Source: Psychroflexus tropicus DSM 15496 | Lineage (GTDB): Bacteria > Bacteroidota > Bacteroidia > Flavobacteriales > Flavobacteriaceae | DNA length: 64,000 nucleotides | Direction of reading: 5' to 3' | Assembly (NCBI RefSeq): GCF_000378765.1 | Contig: NZ_KB905344.1 | Coordinates: 1 to 64,000, forward strand | In this document: positions 9,074-17,503 of the stretch, one piece after another | Numbering within the stretch: position 1 is the stretch's first letter | How the letters are laid out: every line of letters begins with the position of its first letter | The notes under the pieces: model-generated | Seen by the model: the letters and a program-made list of their open reading frames with translations, nothing else | What the model was told of the DNA's origin: nothing | Database searches by the model: none | Program-made: the position numbers and the translations under genes

Positions 9074-9898
9074 TTAAAGATCCCTCTTTTTTAAAAGTTT
9101 CCAGGAGGAATAAATAAATATAAAGCTCCAGGCTAAAACAATGAGAACGGCAGACCATTCCACATCATAGGTTTTGGTAAACTCTGAATTTAATTGAGAC
9201 GCCGTTGATTTTACAATACCTAGCCTGGTCATAGGTTCTATAATGAGATTACTCATCGACTGAAGCGGTAAAAACTGAATGATGAACTCTAAGGATTCTG
9301 CCTGAAAATTTATAAACAATTGAACGATGCCTTCAAAAATCCAAAGCAGGAATAAGAAACCCAGGGCAAAAGCCGAACGTCTAAGCAAAATCCCGAAAAA
9401 CAAACACATGGAAAAAAAACCGACTAACTTTAAAAAGTAGGCCCCTATGTATTCCAGGTCCGAAAAGATAATGCTGAATTCGTCATAGTCAGAAAAAATC
9501 AAACCAAGAACCAGACTCACTATAAAGAGGAGTAGGGTTGAAGCTAAAGCAAATGCTAAAACCCCGTAAAATTTAGACAGAATAAATTCTTTCTTACTTA
9601 AGCCGTCAATTAAATTCTGTTTTAAGGTGCGGTTGGTATATTCACTGGAGACCATAGAAACAATCACAACGGCAAGAAATAATTTTAAAAAGGCTACAAA
9701 ATAAGAATTGAAATGCCAGATGTAAGGGAAGTTAAAAATACCCTGGTCGGCTAGCCTAAAATCTACCGAGCCAAAGGTGAATTTAATTGATGAAAACAAG
9801 GCTATGGCACTAAACAGTATAAAGTAAATAAGACTTAAAATTTTAGCCGCTTTGTTGTTTTTTAGTTTATGAAATTCTATCAGGAAAAGTCGTTTCAT
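9074..9898 (-). CDS. ABC-2 type exporter, permease subunit
   Basis: The 274-residue protein is strongly hydrophobic, with about six membrane segments. An N-terminal MKRLFLIEFHKLKNNKAAKIL is typical of ABC-2 permeases of the NatB/bacitracin-export type. The phrase VSSEYTNRTLKQNLIDGLSK is the conserved cytoplasmic coupling segment of this family. It pairs with the ATPase gene that ends nine bases upstream. The substrate cannot be told from sequence; peptides, sodium and antibiotics are all exported by relatives. Confidence 0.87.
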   Translation of the reverse strand: MKRLFLIEFHKLKNNKAAKILSLIYFILFSAIALFSSIKFTFGSVDFRLADQGIFNFPYIWHFNSYFVAFLKLFLAVVIVSMVSSEYTNRTLKQNLIDGLSKKEFILSKFYGVLAFALASTLLLFIVSLVLGLIFSDYDEFSIIFSDLEYIGAYFLKLVGFFSMCLFFGILLRRSAFALGFLFLLWIFEGIVQLFINFQAESLEFIIQFLPLQSMSNLIIEPMTRLGIVKSTASQLNSEFTKTYDVEWSAVLIVLAWSFIFIYSSWKLLKKRDL

Positions 9899-9907
9899 GG
9901 TCAGATC

Positions 9908-10807
9908 TTATTGATTCTTGGTTAATTTTAAAAATTGTTCCTCAAGGGTTTCTTTTCGTTTGACTAAATGCGTAAGGAAAATGCCCTTTTCAAAACACTC
10001 TTTATTGATTTCACTAGCCTCGTAAGGATGAGCTAAAATGGCTTTGATGACTTCGTGGTCTACTTCCTCAAAATGGTCTATGGCCTCATGACTGTTTAAA
10101 AAAGTATGCAGCTCCTCGGTCTGTTCGCTTTTTAATTCCAGGAAGCCGTGAGTCGCATTCAGTTCATCCACAGGGCCAGAATATAACATGTTTCCTTTGC
10201 GGATGACGACCACATGAGAACAAACCTTTTCAACTTCATCCAGGAGATGGGAGGCGAGTAGAATCGTCATGCCTTCTGAAGCTATACGCTTGATGATTTC
10301 ACGAATTTGATGAATCCCCTGAGGATCCAGACCGTTGGTGGGTTCATCTAAAATTAAAATTTCAGGATTATTCAACAGAGCAGAAGCGATGGCTAGACGT
10401 TGCTTCATACCCAAGGAATAACTTTTAAAGTGATCTTTTTTTCGATCTTTCAAATCGACGATATCTAAAACCATATCTATTCTTGAATAATCCACCTCCT
10501 TGATTTGACACACTAATTTTAAATTGTCCTCAGCACTCATGCTTGGATAAAAATTCGGACTTTCAATAATAGCGCCTACTTTTTTTAAGGCTTCATGCGT
10601 AGAAAGGTTGCCCTGAAACCATTCAAAATTCCCAGAACTGGGGTTGACGACATTTAGAATCATGCCTAGCGTAGTAGATTTTCCACTTCCATTAGGGCCA
10701 AGAATACCATAGACATGTCCTTTCTCGATGTTGAACGTTAGGGCATCAACAGCCGTTAAACTGCCAAATTTCTTTGTGAGTTGGTTGAGTTTTAAGATTG
10801 TGTTCAC
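9908..10807 (-). CDS. ABC-2 type exporter, ATP-binding subunit
   Basis: ATPase of about 299 residues that powers the neighbouring permease. Walker A GPNGSGKST is at residues 37-45, the signature YSLGMKQRLAIAS lies mid-domain, and Walker B ILILDEPTNGLDP is followed by LASHLLDEVE. The C-terminal part (residues about 220-299) is the usual extension of the NatA/CcmA-like group. The frame is open to 10954, but the extra 49 residues overlap the promoter region of the divergent gene and match nothing, so GTG 10807 (reading MNTILKLNQLTKKFGS) is chosen. Confidence 0.9.
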   Translation of the reverse strand: MNTILKLNQLTKKFGSLTAVDALTFNIEKGHVYGILGPNGSGKSTTLGMILNVVNPSSGNFEWFQGNLSTHEALKKVGAIIESPNFYPSMSAEDNLKLVCQIKEVDYSRIDMVLDIVDLKDRKKDHFKSYSLGMKQRLAIASALLNNPEILILDEPTNGLDPQGIHQIREIIKRIASEGMTILLASHLLDEVEKVCSHVVVIRKGNMLYSGPVDELNATHGFLELKSEQTEELHTFLNSHEAIDHFEEVDHEVIKAILAHPYEASEINKECFEKGIFLTHLVKRKETLEEQFLKLTKNQ

Positions 10808-10872
10808 GTGATGAGGTTTATTGTATGACGAGAAGCATAAGTTTATGTTACAATTTAAGCCGGCAAAATTCC

Positions 10873-10880
10873 TACCTTTG
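10873..10880 (+). promoter_or_regulatory. -7 promoter box of the kinase-like gene
   Basis: TACCTTTG is an exact Bacteroidetes TAnnTTTG box in the spacer between divergent genes. Transcription should begin near 10886, which rules out the in-frame ATG at 10821 and favours starts at 10887, 10896 or 10911. Confidence 0.65.
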
Positions 10881-10895
10881 ATAAAAATGCAGCCT

Positions 10896-11942
10896 ATGGA
10901 AAAGAAACTCATGTCCAAAAAGAAACCTACGTTTCCTATTAATGAGCAGCTCAAGAAATACCTGCAAACTTATAACAGGAATACAAAAATTCCCGTGTCT
11001 TACGATGACCTGTTAAGATTTTCGGGTTCTATTGTGGTTTACGACAGGCATGATGAAGATACGTTGTGGGTGCGATGTTACTATTCTGATTATGAGCGTG
11101 AGGAAATCGATAATAGTCTAAAAAGGGTTTACTTGATTTTACATTCCGATGGCCGCAGCGAACATCTGGATTTCCTCAATGTGGATGCTATCGACTACTG
11201 CACCTTCGGGAATTCAAAACCCTTTAGAATTAAAGTTAGAAACGTCCTAAACGACAACTTTACCTATTTCTATATCAAAAAAGCAGATGCTTCCAGAATC
11301 TACGGATTGGATTTTGAACATATTCTTTCTCCACACCGTATCAATTTCCTGGTGTATAAAGATACTCTTATTGAGGAGCATATTGCTGGAATCCCGGGGG
11401 ATGTTTTCATTAAAGAACATTTGCCAGAATGTGATGAACGAGCGAGAAATGAGATTGCCAAGCAGTTCGTTAAGTTCAATGAGCGCTGCACCTTAAGACT
11501 ACTGGGTGACATGCGTTCGTATAATTATGTAGTCATTCCTACGCATGATTTCGACCATGTGGATTATAAGATCAGGGCCATTGATTTTGACCAGCAGAAC
11601 TACGAGGGTAACCTAAAGGTCTACCAGCCCCATTTTTTTAAAGAAAATAGACCAATGGTGGAAATGGTGTCCAAGTTGCTGGAGGAATCTTCTATAGAAC
11701 AGTATAAAAAAGAAGAGCGTTCTCAGGTCGCCAAACGATTAATTACTTCAGAAAAACGCTTTCGAATGTTGATTCGCTCTATGATCAAAGACCGAGTGTC
11801 TTCAGATGAGAATGTGAAGCAACTTAGAAATCAATTAGTTGATTTCACCAAAGATATTCGGTTTAAACGCTGTAAAACCATGGGACATATCCTAAAGACA
11901 GCCTTAGATTTTGTAAAACGAAACTATCTAGAGGTAGAATAA
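10896..11942 (+). CDS. uncharacterised Bacteroidota protein with a kinase-like signature
   Basis: I do not recognise a named function. The protein is about 348 residues, soluble, basic and without signal peptide. In the second half, IAGIPGDVFIKEHLP, then LLGDMRSYNYVV and IRAIDFDQQ, resemble the order of a protein-kinase or phosphotransferase core (a catalytic loop with Asp and Asn, then a metal-binding Asp). The spacing and context make this only an inference. The C-terminal third is Lys/Arg rich and helical. The frame opens at 10821, but the promoter box at 10873-10880 implies a later start; ATG 10896 (MEKKLMSKKK) is chosen. It is divergent from the ABC exporter genes. Confidence 0.7.
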   Translation: MEKKLMSKKKPTFPINEQLKKYLQTYNRNTKIPVSYDDLLRFSGSIVVYDRHDEDTLWVRCYYSDYEREEIDNSLKRVYLILHSDGRSEHLDFLNVDAIDYCTFGNSKPFRIKVRNVLNDNFTYFYIKKADASRIYGLDFEHILSPHRINFLVYKDTLIEEHIAGIPGDVFIKEHLPECDERARNEIAKQFVKFNERCTLRLLGDMRSYNYVVIPTHDFDHVDYKIRAIDFDQQNYEGNLKVYQPHFFKENRPMVEMVSKLLEESSIEQYKKEERSQVAKRLITSEKRFRMLIRSMIKDRVSSDENVKQLRNQLVDFTKDIRFKRCKTMGHILKTALDFVKRNYLEVE

Positions 11943-11959
11943 TTTAAGTTGATAACCAA

Positions 11960-11986
11960 TTGTTATGGCTTGATTTTATATTTTAG
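11960..11986 (+). promoter_or_regulatory. candidate promoter of the M1 peptidase gene
   Basis: TTG at 11960-11962 and TATTTTAG at 11979-11986 (one mismatch to TAnnTTTG) are spaced like Bacteroidetes -33 and -7 elements. The start codon lies 28 bases after the box. Confidence 0.45.
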
Positions 11987-12013
11987 AGCCCAAATTCAAA
12001 ACACATAAACCCT

Positions 12014-13954
12014 ATGAACAGTATGAAGTACTTATTTATAGCCCTTTTTTTAGGGATGTTATCCATGCCTGAAGCTTCGGCTCAGCTAGAAAGCAATCAA
12101 TCTGATTTTGATGAATTCATGGACAGATCCGGCAATCGCTACCGGTCAGCTTCTGGAAAACCCGGTCCGGATTATTTCCAAAATGAAGCAAATTATGAGA
12201 TTAAAGTCAATTTAAATCCAGAAACGCATAAGGTTAAGGGTCAAATCACAATGGAATATACCAATAATAGTCCCGAAGACCTGGATTACATCTGGATGTA
12301 TCTGGAACAGAATCGATTTACTGAAGATTCCAGAGGAACCTTAACCACTCCTGTGGAAGGAAACCGCTATAATGGTGATCCTTTAGATGGAGTGAAAATC
12401 ACCAATCTCCAGTCCAAAGTGAAGCGCTCGACCTCTACCGAGCATTTGATTACCGATACTAGAATGCAGGTCTTTTTTGGAGAACCTTTAAAAGCCAAAG
12501 GCGGTAAAGCAGAAGTTTCTATGAATTTTGAGTTTGAAGTTCCTGTGAATGGAATGGACAGAATGGGTCGACTCAGTACCAAAAATGGAGAAATCTACGC
12601 GATGGCGCAATGGTTTCCGCAGGTAGCTGTATTCGACGATATCGAAGGCTGGAATGTTGAGCCTTATTTAGGAGCTGGAGAATTTTACTACGATTATGGA
12701 AATTTTGAAGTAGAAATTACGGTGCCTCACAACTTTTTGGTAGTAGCCTCTGGTGAGCTTCAAAATCCTCGCGACGTCTTATCTTCTAAAGTTTACGATC
12801 GCTATAAAAAAGCTCTGGAAAGTCAGGAAACGGTGACTTTGATTTCTTCAGAAGAAATAGGCGATAGCAGCATGTTTGCCAATCAGGAAGGAACACAAAC
12901 CTGGGAGTATAGTATTGAAAACTCCAGAGATTTTGCTTTTGCTACTTCCAAAGCTTTTATCTGGGATGGTGCTCAGTTTAACCTGCCAAGTGGAAAAACT
13001 GGTTTAGCACATTCTGTGTATCCTGTCGAGAGTGATGGGCAGGATGCCTGGTCTCGATCTACAGAATATAGTAAAGCTTCAGTAGAGCATTATTCAGAAA
13101 AATGGTTTGAATATCCTTATCCGGCAGCCGTAAATGTCGCGGCAGATATTGGTGGTATGGAATACCCAGGACTTAATTTCTGCAGCTGGAAAAGTAAAGG
13201 CGGCAGTTTATGGGGAGTGACCGATCATGAATTTGGTCACAACTGGTTCCCAATGATTGTGGGAAGTAATGAAAGACGCTACGCCTGGATGGACGAAGGC
13301 TTCAATACCTTCATCAATTATTACTCCACTCAGGCTTTTAACGACGGGGAGTATCCTGCAAGATTGGGTCAGCCTAGAAATTTAACCGGTTGGTTCCTGG
13401 GAGATACCCGCGAGGGCATCGATACCTATCCAGATGTTGCCAATCTAAGGAATTTAGGAATGATTGCTTATTATAAGCCAGCACTCGGTCTTGTTATGTT
13501 GAGAGAATACATTTTGGGCGAGGAGCGATTTGATTATGCTTTTAGGTCTTACATCGAGACCTGGGCTTATAAACACCCTCAACCTAAAGATTTTTTCAAT
13601 CATATCGAAAACGCAGCTGGAGAAAACCTTTCCTGGTTCTTCGACGGGTGGTTTTATGGAACTGGGAATATCGACCTGGCAATAGACTCTCTTAGAAAAC
13701 GAAACGGAGCTTACTTCCTAACTGTCTCCAATAAAGGCGACATTCCAATGCCAGTGCATATGGAAATCACTTTTGAAGATGGATCGACTGAGATGAAAAG
13801 TCTACCCGTCGAAATTTGGCAACGAGGCGATACCTGGACGCACAAATTTGAGACTGAAAAAGACATCAAGTCGATAGACATCGATCCTAAAAAAATTATT
13901 ATGGATGTGAATTATTCTAATGATTCATGGCCATCGAGTGTGTATCAAGACTAA
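12014..13954 (+). CDS. secreted M1-family zinc metallopeptidase
   Basis: The 646-residue protein begins with a signal peptide (MNSMKYLFIALFLGMLSMP to EASAQ) and should act in the periplasm or outside the cell. The M1 zinc site is clear: HEFGH at residues 405-409 and the third ligand Glu428 in WMDEGF. A GGMEYPG segment occupies the position of the GAMEN exopeptidase motif. The N-terminal beta domain (residues 50-250) carries the usual M1 substrate-binding fold. The family trims residues from peptide N termini. It is monocistronic, with its own promoter and a perfect bidirectional terminator. Confidence 0.93.
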   Translation: MNSMKYLFIALFLGMLSMPEASAQLESNQSDFDEFMDRSGNRYRSASGKPGPDYFQNEANYEIKVNLNPETHKVKGQITMEYTNNSPEDLDYIWMYLEQNRFTEDSRGTLTTPVEGNRYNGDPLDGVKITNLQSKVKRSTSTEHLITDTRMQVFFGEPLKAKGGKAEVSMNFEFEVPVNGMDRMGRLSTKNGEIYAMAQWFPQVAVFDDIEGWNVEPYLGAGEFYYDYGNFEVEITVPHNFLVVASGELQNPRDVLSSKVYDRYKKALESQETVTLISSEEIGDSSMFANQEGTQTWEYSIENSRDFAFATSKAFIWDGAQFNLPSGKTGLAHSVYPVESDGQDAWSRSTEYSKASVEHYSEKWFEYPYPAAVNVAADIGGMEYPGLNFCSWKSKGGSLWGVTDHEFGHNWFPMIVGSNERRYAWMDEGFNTFINYYSTQAFNDGEYPARLGQPRNLTGWFLGDTREGIDTYPDVANLRNLGMIAYYKPALGLVMLREYILGEERFDYAFRSYIETWAYKHPQPKDFFNHIENAAGENLSWFFDGWFYGTGNIDLAIDSLRKRNGAYFLTVSNKGDIPMPVHMEITFEDGSTEMKSLPVEIWQRGDTWTHKFETEKDIKSIDIDPKKIIMDVNYSNDSWPSSVYQD

Positions 13955-13974
13955 TTCAGTTATTAAAATCAATT

Positions 13975-14006
13975 AAAAAACGACCTCATTTGAGGTCGTT
14001 TTTTGT
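13975..14006. terminator. bidirectional terminator after the M1 peptidase gene
   Basis: AAAAAACGACCTCA and TGAGGTCGTTTTTT form a perfect 8-bp GC-containing stem flanked by A and T runs, so it can work on both strands. Positions 14007-14238 hold no gene or repeat that I can recognise. Confidence 0.92.
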
Positions 14007-14238
14007 TTCTCTACAATAGGATTTCTTTTTAAAGTTAGTTCTCTTTTTCTTTTGATTTTAATCCTGCAAGTATTTATGTTTTTAGAACATAAGCTTTCAA
14101 CCGAGAAGGTAACTTTCCAACTGGGATCTGGTGGGGAAGTAAACTTAAAGATTCATGATTAAAATCAGTAAGTATTCACCTGAAGTCGGGAATGAAATAA
14201 TTACAAAAGCACGCTGTTATATGAGAATTTATAATTTT

Positions 14239-14276
14239 CTAACATCTAACATCTAACATCTAACATCTAACATCTA
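14239..14276 (-). repeat. AACATCT heptad array starting in the fabD stop codon
   Basis: At least five near-perfect AACATCT units. On the minus strand, the strand of fabD, it reads TAGATGT repeated, and its first TAG is the fabD stop codon. This is the left-type arrangement also seen downstream of other genes in the window. Confidence 0.85.
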
Positions 14277-15161
14277 CGAAACCCCCGAAATACTCTCTGC
14301 AGCCACCTGTCGATCGACTTTCCTCAGTAAGCCTTGTAGCACTTTACCTGGTCCTACTTCCGTAAACTCAGTAGCACCATCGGCTAGCATTTGCTTTAGG
14401 GTTTGAGTCCATTTCACCGGAGCGGTAAGCTGCTCAATCAAATTGGTTTTAATGGCCTCAGGATCAGATACAGCATTGGCCGTCACATTTTGGTAAACGG
14501 GACAGATTGGTGTATGAAAAGTAGTCGATTCAATCGCTTTGGCTAGCTCTTCCCTTGCTGGAAGCATGAGTGGAGAATGAAAGGCCCCGCCTACAGGCAG
14601 CATTAGGGCACGCTTGGCGCCTTTTTCTTTGAGCAATTCACAGGCGCGTTCTACGGCTTCAGAAGCACCAGAGATGACCAGCTGACCTGGTGAATTGTAA
14701 TTGGCAGGAACCACAACCCCATCTACAGATTGGCAAACTTCTTCTACCGCTTCATCTTCCAATCCTAAAATCGCGGCCATAGACGATGGATTTTTCTCAC
14801 AGGCAGCCTGCATACTTAGGGCGCGTTTATGGACTAGTTTTAAAGCGTCTTCAAACTCCAAAGTTCTATTAGCGACAAGCGCAGAAAATTCGCCTAGCGA
14901 ATGCCCAGCGACCATATCCGGCTTAAAGGAGTCGCCTAAGACCTTACTCAATATCACAGAGTGAAGAAAAATAGCTGGTTGAGTGACTTTAGTTTGTTTG
15001 AGATCGTTGGCAGAGCCTTCAAACATAATTTTCGAAATATCGAAGCCTAAGATGTTATTAGCTTTTTCAAATAAGTCTCGTGCTTCTTTTGATGATTGGT
15101 ATAGGTCCTGACCCATTCCTGTATATTGTGCGCCTTGACCTGGAAATATATAAGCTTTCAT
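14274..15161 (-). CDS. fabD: malonyl-CoA:ACP transacylase
   Basis: FabD moves malonate from CoA to acyl carrier protein for fatty acid synthesis. The 295-residue product has the N-terminal FPGQGAQYTGMG oxyanion segment, the nucleophile Ser88 in GHSLGE, and the conserved GAFHSPLM His region, all in the expected order. The frame is open to 15188, but ATG 15161 gives the standard MKAYIFPGQ start. A -7 promoter box lies about 25 bases upstream. The gene is alone rather than in a fab cluster, and its stop codon is the first element of a heptad array. Confidence 0.96.
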   Translation of the reverse strand: MKAYIFPGQGAQYTGMGQDLYQSSKEARDLFEKANNILGFDISKIMFEGSANDLKQTKVTQPAIFLHSVILSKVLGDSFKPDMVAGHSLGEFSALVANRTLEFEDALKLVHKRALSMQAACEKNPSSMAAILGLEDEAVEEVCQSVDGVVVPANYNSPGQLVISGASEAVERACELLKEKGAKRALMLPVGGAFHSPLMLPAREELAKAIESTTFHTPICPVYQNVTANAVSDPEAIKTNLIEQLTAPVKWTQTLKQMLADGATEFTEVGPGKVLQGLLRKVDRQVAAESISGVS

Positions 15162-15185
15162 AATGTTATTTTTTTTGTTGAATTT

Positions 15186-15193
15186 CAAAGATA
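15186..15193 (-). promoter_or_regulatory. -7 promoter box of fabD
   Basis: On the minus strand TATCTTTG is an exact TAnnTTTG box. No clear TTG stands at -33. It would give a leader of about 20 bases. Confidence 0.55.
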
Positions 15194-15239
15194 GTATTTT
15201 GATAGTGTATGGAGGAATATGAGTTTTAGTTTTTGCGTT

Positions 15240-15900
15240 TCAGTGAATAGTGACTAGTGAGTCATAAGCTCCTCGTCTGAGTTTATCTTAAGCAAAGTCG
15301 AAAGGTTCTCGACTTCGCTCGAACTTGAAACAGGAGGATTCTCGACTAAGATTATCTTGAGCATAGACGAAAGGCAAAGTTGAAATAGTTTCTTGATAAT
15401 AAGAATCTGAGGTGAGGTTTTTCTCGACACCCTCCTTGATCCCTGTCTGCAAAAAGGCAGGCTCCCTTACTTCGACAAGCTCAGCACATGCTAGGGAGGA
15501 TATTTGTGCTTACGATCCTCTTGAGGCGGTGCATTGAGCTAAGTCGAAATGGGATGATAGGGGTGTTTAGTTGATTTAGAGCTATAAAGTAGTTGAAGTA
15601 GAAAAAGATATCACTTGAGTTCATCTTGAGCAAGGTCGAAAGGTTTGGAACATAAAAATTTTAGTTATATACTTAGATTTCGTTTTTATACAGAGTTTTT
15701 AATAAACCTTAAAATAAGGTGTGTTTGAACATCGAGCGGAGTCGAGATGGAGCTTAAACACTACTCATTTTATCTTGAGCTATGGTCGGTACGAACTAGA
15801 AACAGTTCCTCTACACCCACCATGTTACTCCCTCAAGGAGAGAAACAATAGATTATCCACTCGAAGCACTAATATAAGTTTAGATTCAAATTTTAATTCA
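15240..15900. repeat. spacer filled with dispersed intergenic repeats
   Basis: No gene is supported in this stretch. It holds copies of repeats that also occur elsewhere in the window. Examples are CTCGACTTCGCTCGAAC near 15310 (relatives near 46535 and 55870), ATCTTGAGCAAGGTCGAAAGG-like pieces near 15350 and 15625, and an AAGGCAGGCTCCCTTACTTC-type piece near 15455-15500 that is related to the repeats at 43065 and 46235. Confidence 0.65.
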
Positions 15901-15934
15901 TGAGAACAAACAAAATTTTAACACCTGTCAATTC

Positions 15935-15964
15935 TTTAACAATTCAATATTATTCCTATGTTTG
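15935..15964 (+). promoter_or_regulatory. trp operon promoter
   Basis: TTTAAC at 15935-15940 stands at the -33 position, and TATGTTTG at 15957-15964 is an exact TAnnTTTG -7 box. The leader-peptide ATG begins only five bases after the box, so transcription should begin at or next to the start codon. Confidence 0.72.
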
Positions 15965-15968
15965 TAGC

Positions 15969-16025
15969 ATGTTTCAAAAAATAAACAATTCTTGGTGGTG
16001 GTCTGTATTACGTCAAACGTCGTGA
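15969..16025 (+). CDS. trpL: trp operon leader peptide
   Basis: The 18-codon reading frame encodes MFQKINNSWWWSVLRQTS. It has three consecutive TGG codons (15993-16001) and ends at TGA 16023-16025, just before a terminator hairpin and trpE. Trp-rich leader peptides sense charged tRNA-Trp by ribosome stalling. From memory, a Bacteroidetes trp-leader RNA family has been described, and this looks like a member. The 3' end of the frame overlaps an antiterminator strand (16019-16026), so a ribosome at the stop codon would mask it. Confidence 0.88.
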   Translation: MFQKINNSWWWSVLRQTS

Positions 16026-16086
16026 TCTAGATCCTGCTATGTATATATTTCATAAAGGCTTGTCAAATCACGACAGGCCTTTTTTA
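16019..16086 (+). promoter_or_regulatory. trp attenuator: antiterminator and terminator
   Basis: The terminator is AAGGCTTGTC (16055-16064) pairing with GACAGGCCTT (16072-16081), one G-U pair, then a T run. The competing pairing is GTCGTGAT (16019-16026) with ATCACGAC (16067-16074), eight perfect pairs that would use the terminator loop and the first bases of its 3' arm. Stalling on the Trp codons leaves 16019-16026 free and should permit read-through. Translation to the stop codon covers it and should permit termination. The mechanism is inferred; the base pairing is seen directly. Confidence 0.85.
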
Positions 16087-16112
16087 ATTTTAAATACTTT
16101 GAGTCCTAAACT

Positions 16113-17498
16113 ATGAGTTATTCTTTAAAAACCACCTACAAAAAGCTGCTTGCCGATACCTTTACGCCGGTTAGCGCTTATCTTAAAATACGGGATAAGT
16201 ATCCCCATTCTCTGCTTCTGGAAAGCAGCGATTACCACACCAATGATAACAGTTTTAGTTACATCTGCTGTAACCCTATCGCGCATTTCAAAGTAGAACA
16301 CGAGCAGATTGAGCTGAAATATCCTGATGGGACTTTTAAACAAATAGAGATAGATCAAAGCATCAACGTCGCCGATGAGCTTAAGAAGTATCTGGCCGAA
16401 TTTGAAGTGGAAGACCATGATTTCAAATTTCTCACGCAAGGGCTGTTTGGATTTACGACTTACGATGCCGTGCGTTATTTTGAAAATTTAAGCATTGATA
16501 AAAGCAGAGCAAAGTTAGGTTTACCAGATATGTTGTACAGCGTGTTTCAAAATGTGATTGTGATCAATCATTTCAACGATGAAGCTTATGTCTTCAATCA
16601 CGCCTACGATGGCACCGATCGTATTCCTGAATTAAAATCTCTCTTAAAAAATCAGAATTATACCGAGTACGATTTTCAATTGGACGGTGAAGAGGAATCA
16701 CCGATTACCGATGAAGAGTTTATGGAGTATGTGACCAAGGCTAAAGCCCATTGCCAGCGAGGTGATGTTTTCCAGATGGTCATGTCACGCCGCTTTTCTC
16801 AAGGATTTAAAGGCGACGAATTCAATGTGTATCGTAAATTGAGAAGCATCAATCCGAGTCCGTATTTATTCTACTTCGACTTTGGAAATTACAAGATTTT
16901 TGGAAGCTCACCGGAAGCTCACCTCGTTGTTCAGGAGGGTAAAGCCGAAATCCATCCTATCGCAGGTACGTTTAAGCGAACCGGAAACGATCAGGAAGAT
17001 GCGGCCATGGCCTTAAAGCTATCTGAAGATGAAAAAGAAAATTCTGAGCACGTGATGTTAGTGGATTTGGCCAGAAATGATCTGAGCCGAAATGGTAAAC
17101 ACGTCAACGTGGAAACTTATAAAGAAGTGCAATACTTTTCTCACGTGATTCACCTGGTGAGTAAAGTGACCGCTGAGGTCAATCCAGAAGATAGTTTAAA
17201 ATTACTGGGCGACACCTTTCCCGCCGGAACATTAAGTGGTGCGCCAAAACACATGGCCATGTCCCTCATTGAGAAGTATGAAAACATCTGTCGAGAGGCC
17301 TACGGTGGAGCTTTGGGTGTGATAGATTTTAATGGTAATATGAATCAGGCCATCATCATTCGTAGTTTTGTGAGTAAAGACATGAAGTTACACTACCAGG
17401 CCGGAGCAGGCGTGGTAAGCGACAGTACCGAAGAAAACGAATTACAGGAAGTCATCAATAAACTTGGAGCTTTACGTAAAGCTTTAGATCAATCATAA
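16113..17498 (+). CDS. trpE: anthranilate synthase component I
   Basis: TrpE converts chorismate and ammonia to anthranilate, the first step of tryptophan synthesis, using ammonia from TrpG. The 461-residue protein has the chorismate-binding motifs GSSPEAH, HPIAGTFKRTG, VDLARNDL and PAGTLSGAPK in order. An LLES segment at residues 35-38 matches the tryptophan feedback site of TrpE, so allosteric inhibition is probably kept alongside attenuation. It is the first structural gene after the attenuator; trpG follows after five bases. Confidence 0.97.
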   Translation: MSYSLKTTYKKLLADTFTPVSAYLKIRDKYPHSLLLESSDYHTNDNSFSYICCNPIAHFKVEHEQIELKYPDGTFKQIEIDQSINVADELKKYLAEFEVEDHDFKFLTQGLFGFTTYDAVRYFENLSIDKSRAKLGLPDMLYSVFQNVIVINHFNDEAYVFNHAYDGTDRIPELKSLLKNQNYTEYDFQLDGEEESPITDEEFMEYVTKAKAHCQRGDVFQMVMSRRFSQGFKGDEFNVYRKLRSINPSPYLFYFDFGNYKIFGSSPEAHLVVQEGKAEIHPIAGTFKRTGNDQEDAAMALKLSEDEKENSEHVMLVDLARNDLSRNGKHVNVETYKEVQYFSHVIHLVSKVTAEVNPEDSLKLLGDTFPAGTLSGAPKHMAMSLIEKYENICREAYGGALGVIDFNGNMNQAIIIRSFVSKDMKLHYQAGAGVVSDSTEENELQEVINKLGALRKALDQS

Positions 17499-17503
17499 AA
17501 ACC

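Noticed and set aside
9048-9158. N-terminal extension of the T9SS protein gene
   Set aside because: It overlaps the permease gene, and a signal peptide begins exactly at TTG 9047.
10808-10954. N-terminal extension of the ABC ATPase gene
   Set aside because: It runs through the divergent promoter region and matches no part of the family.
15721-15903. 60-residue open frame on the plus strand
   Set aside because: It consists of dispersed repeat sequence and has no promoter or family likeness.
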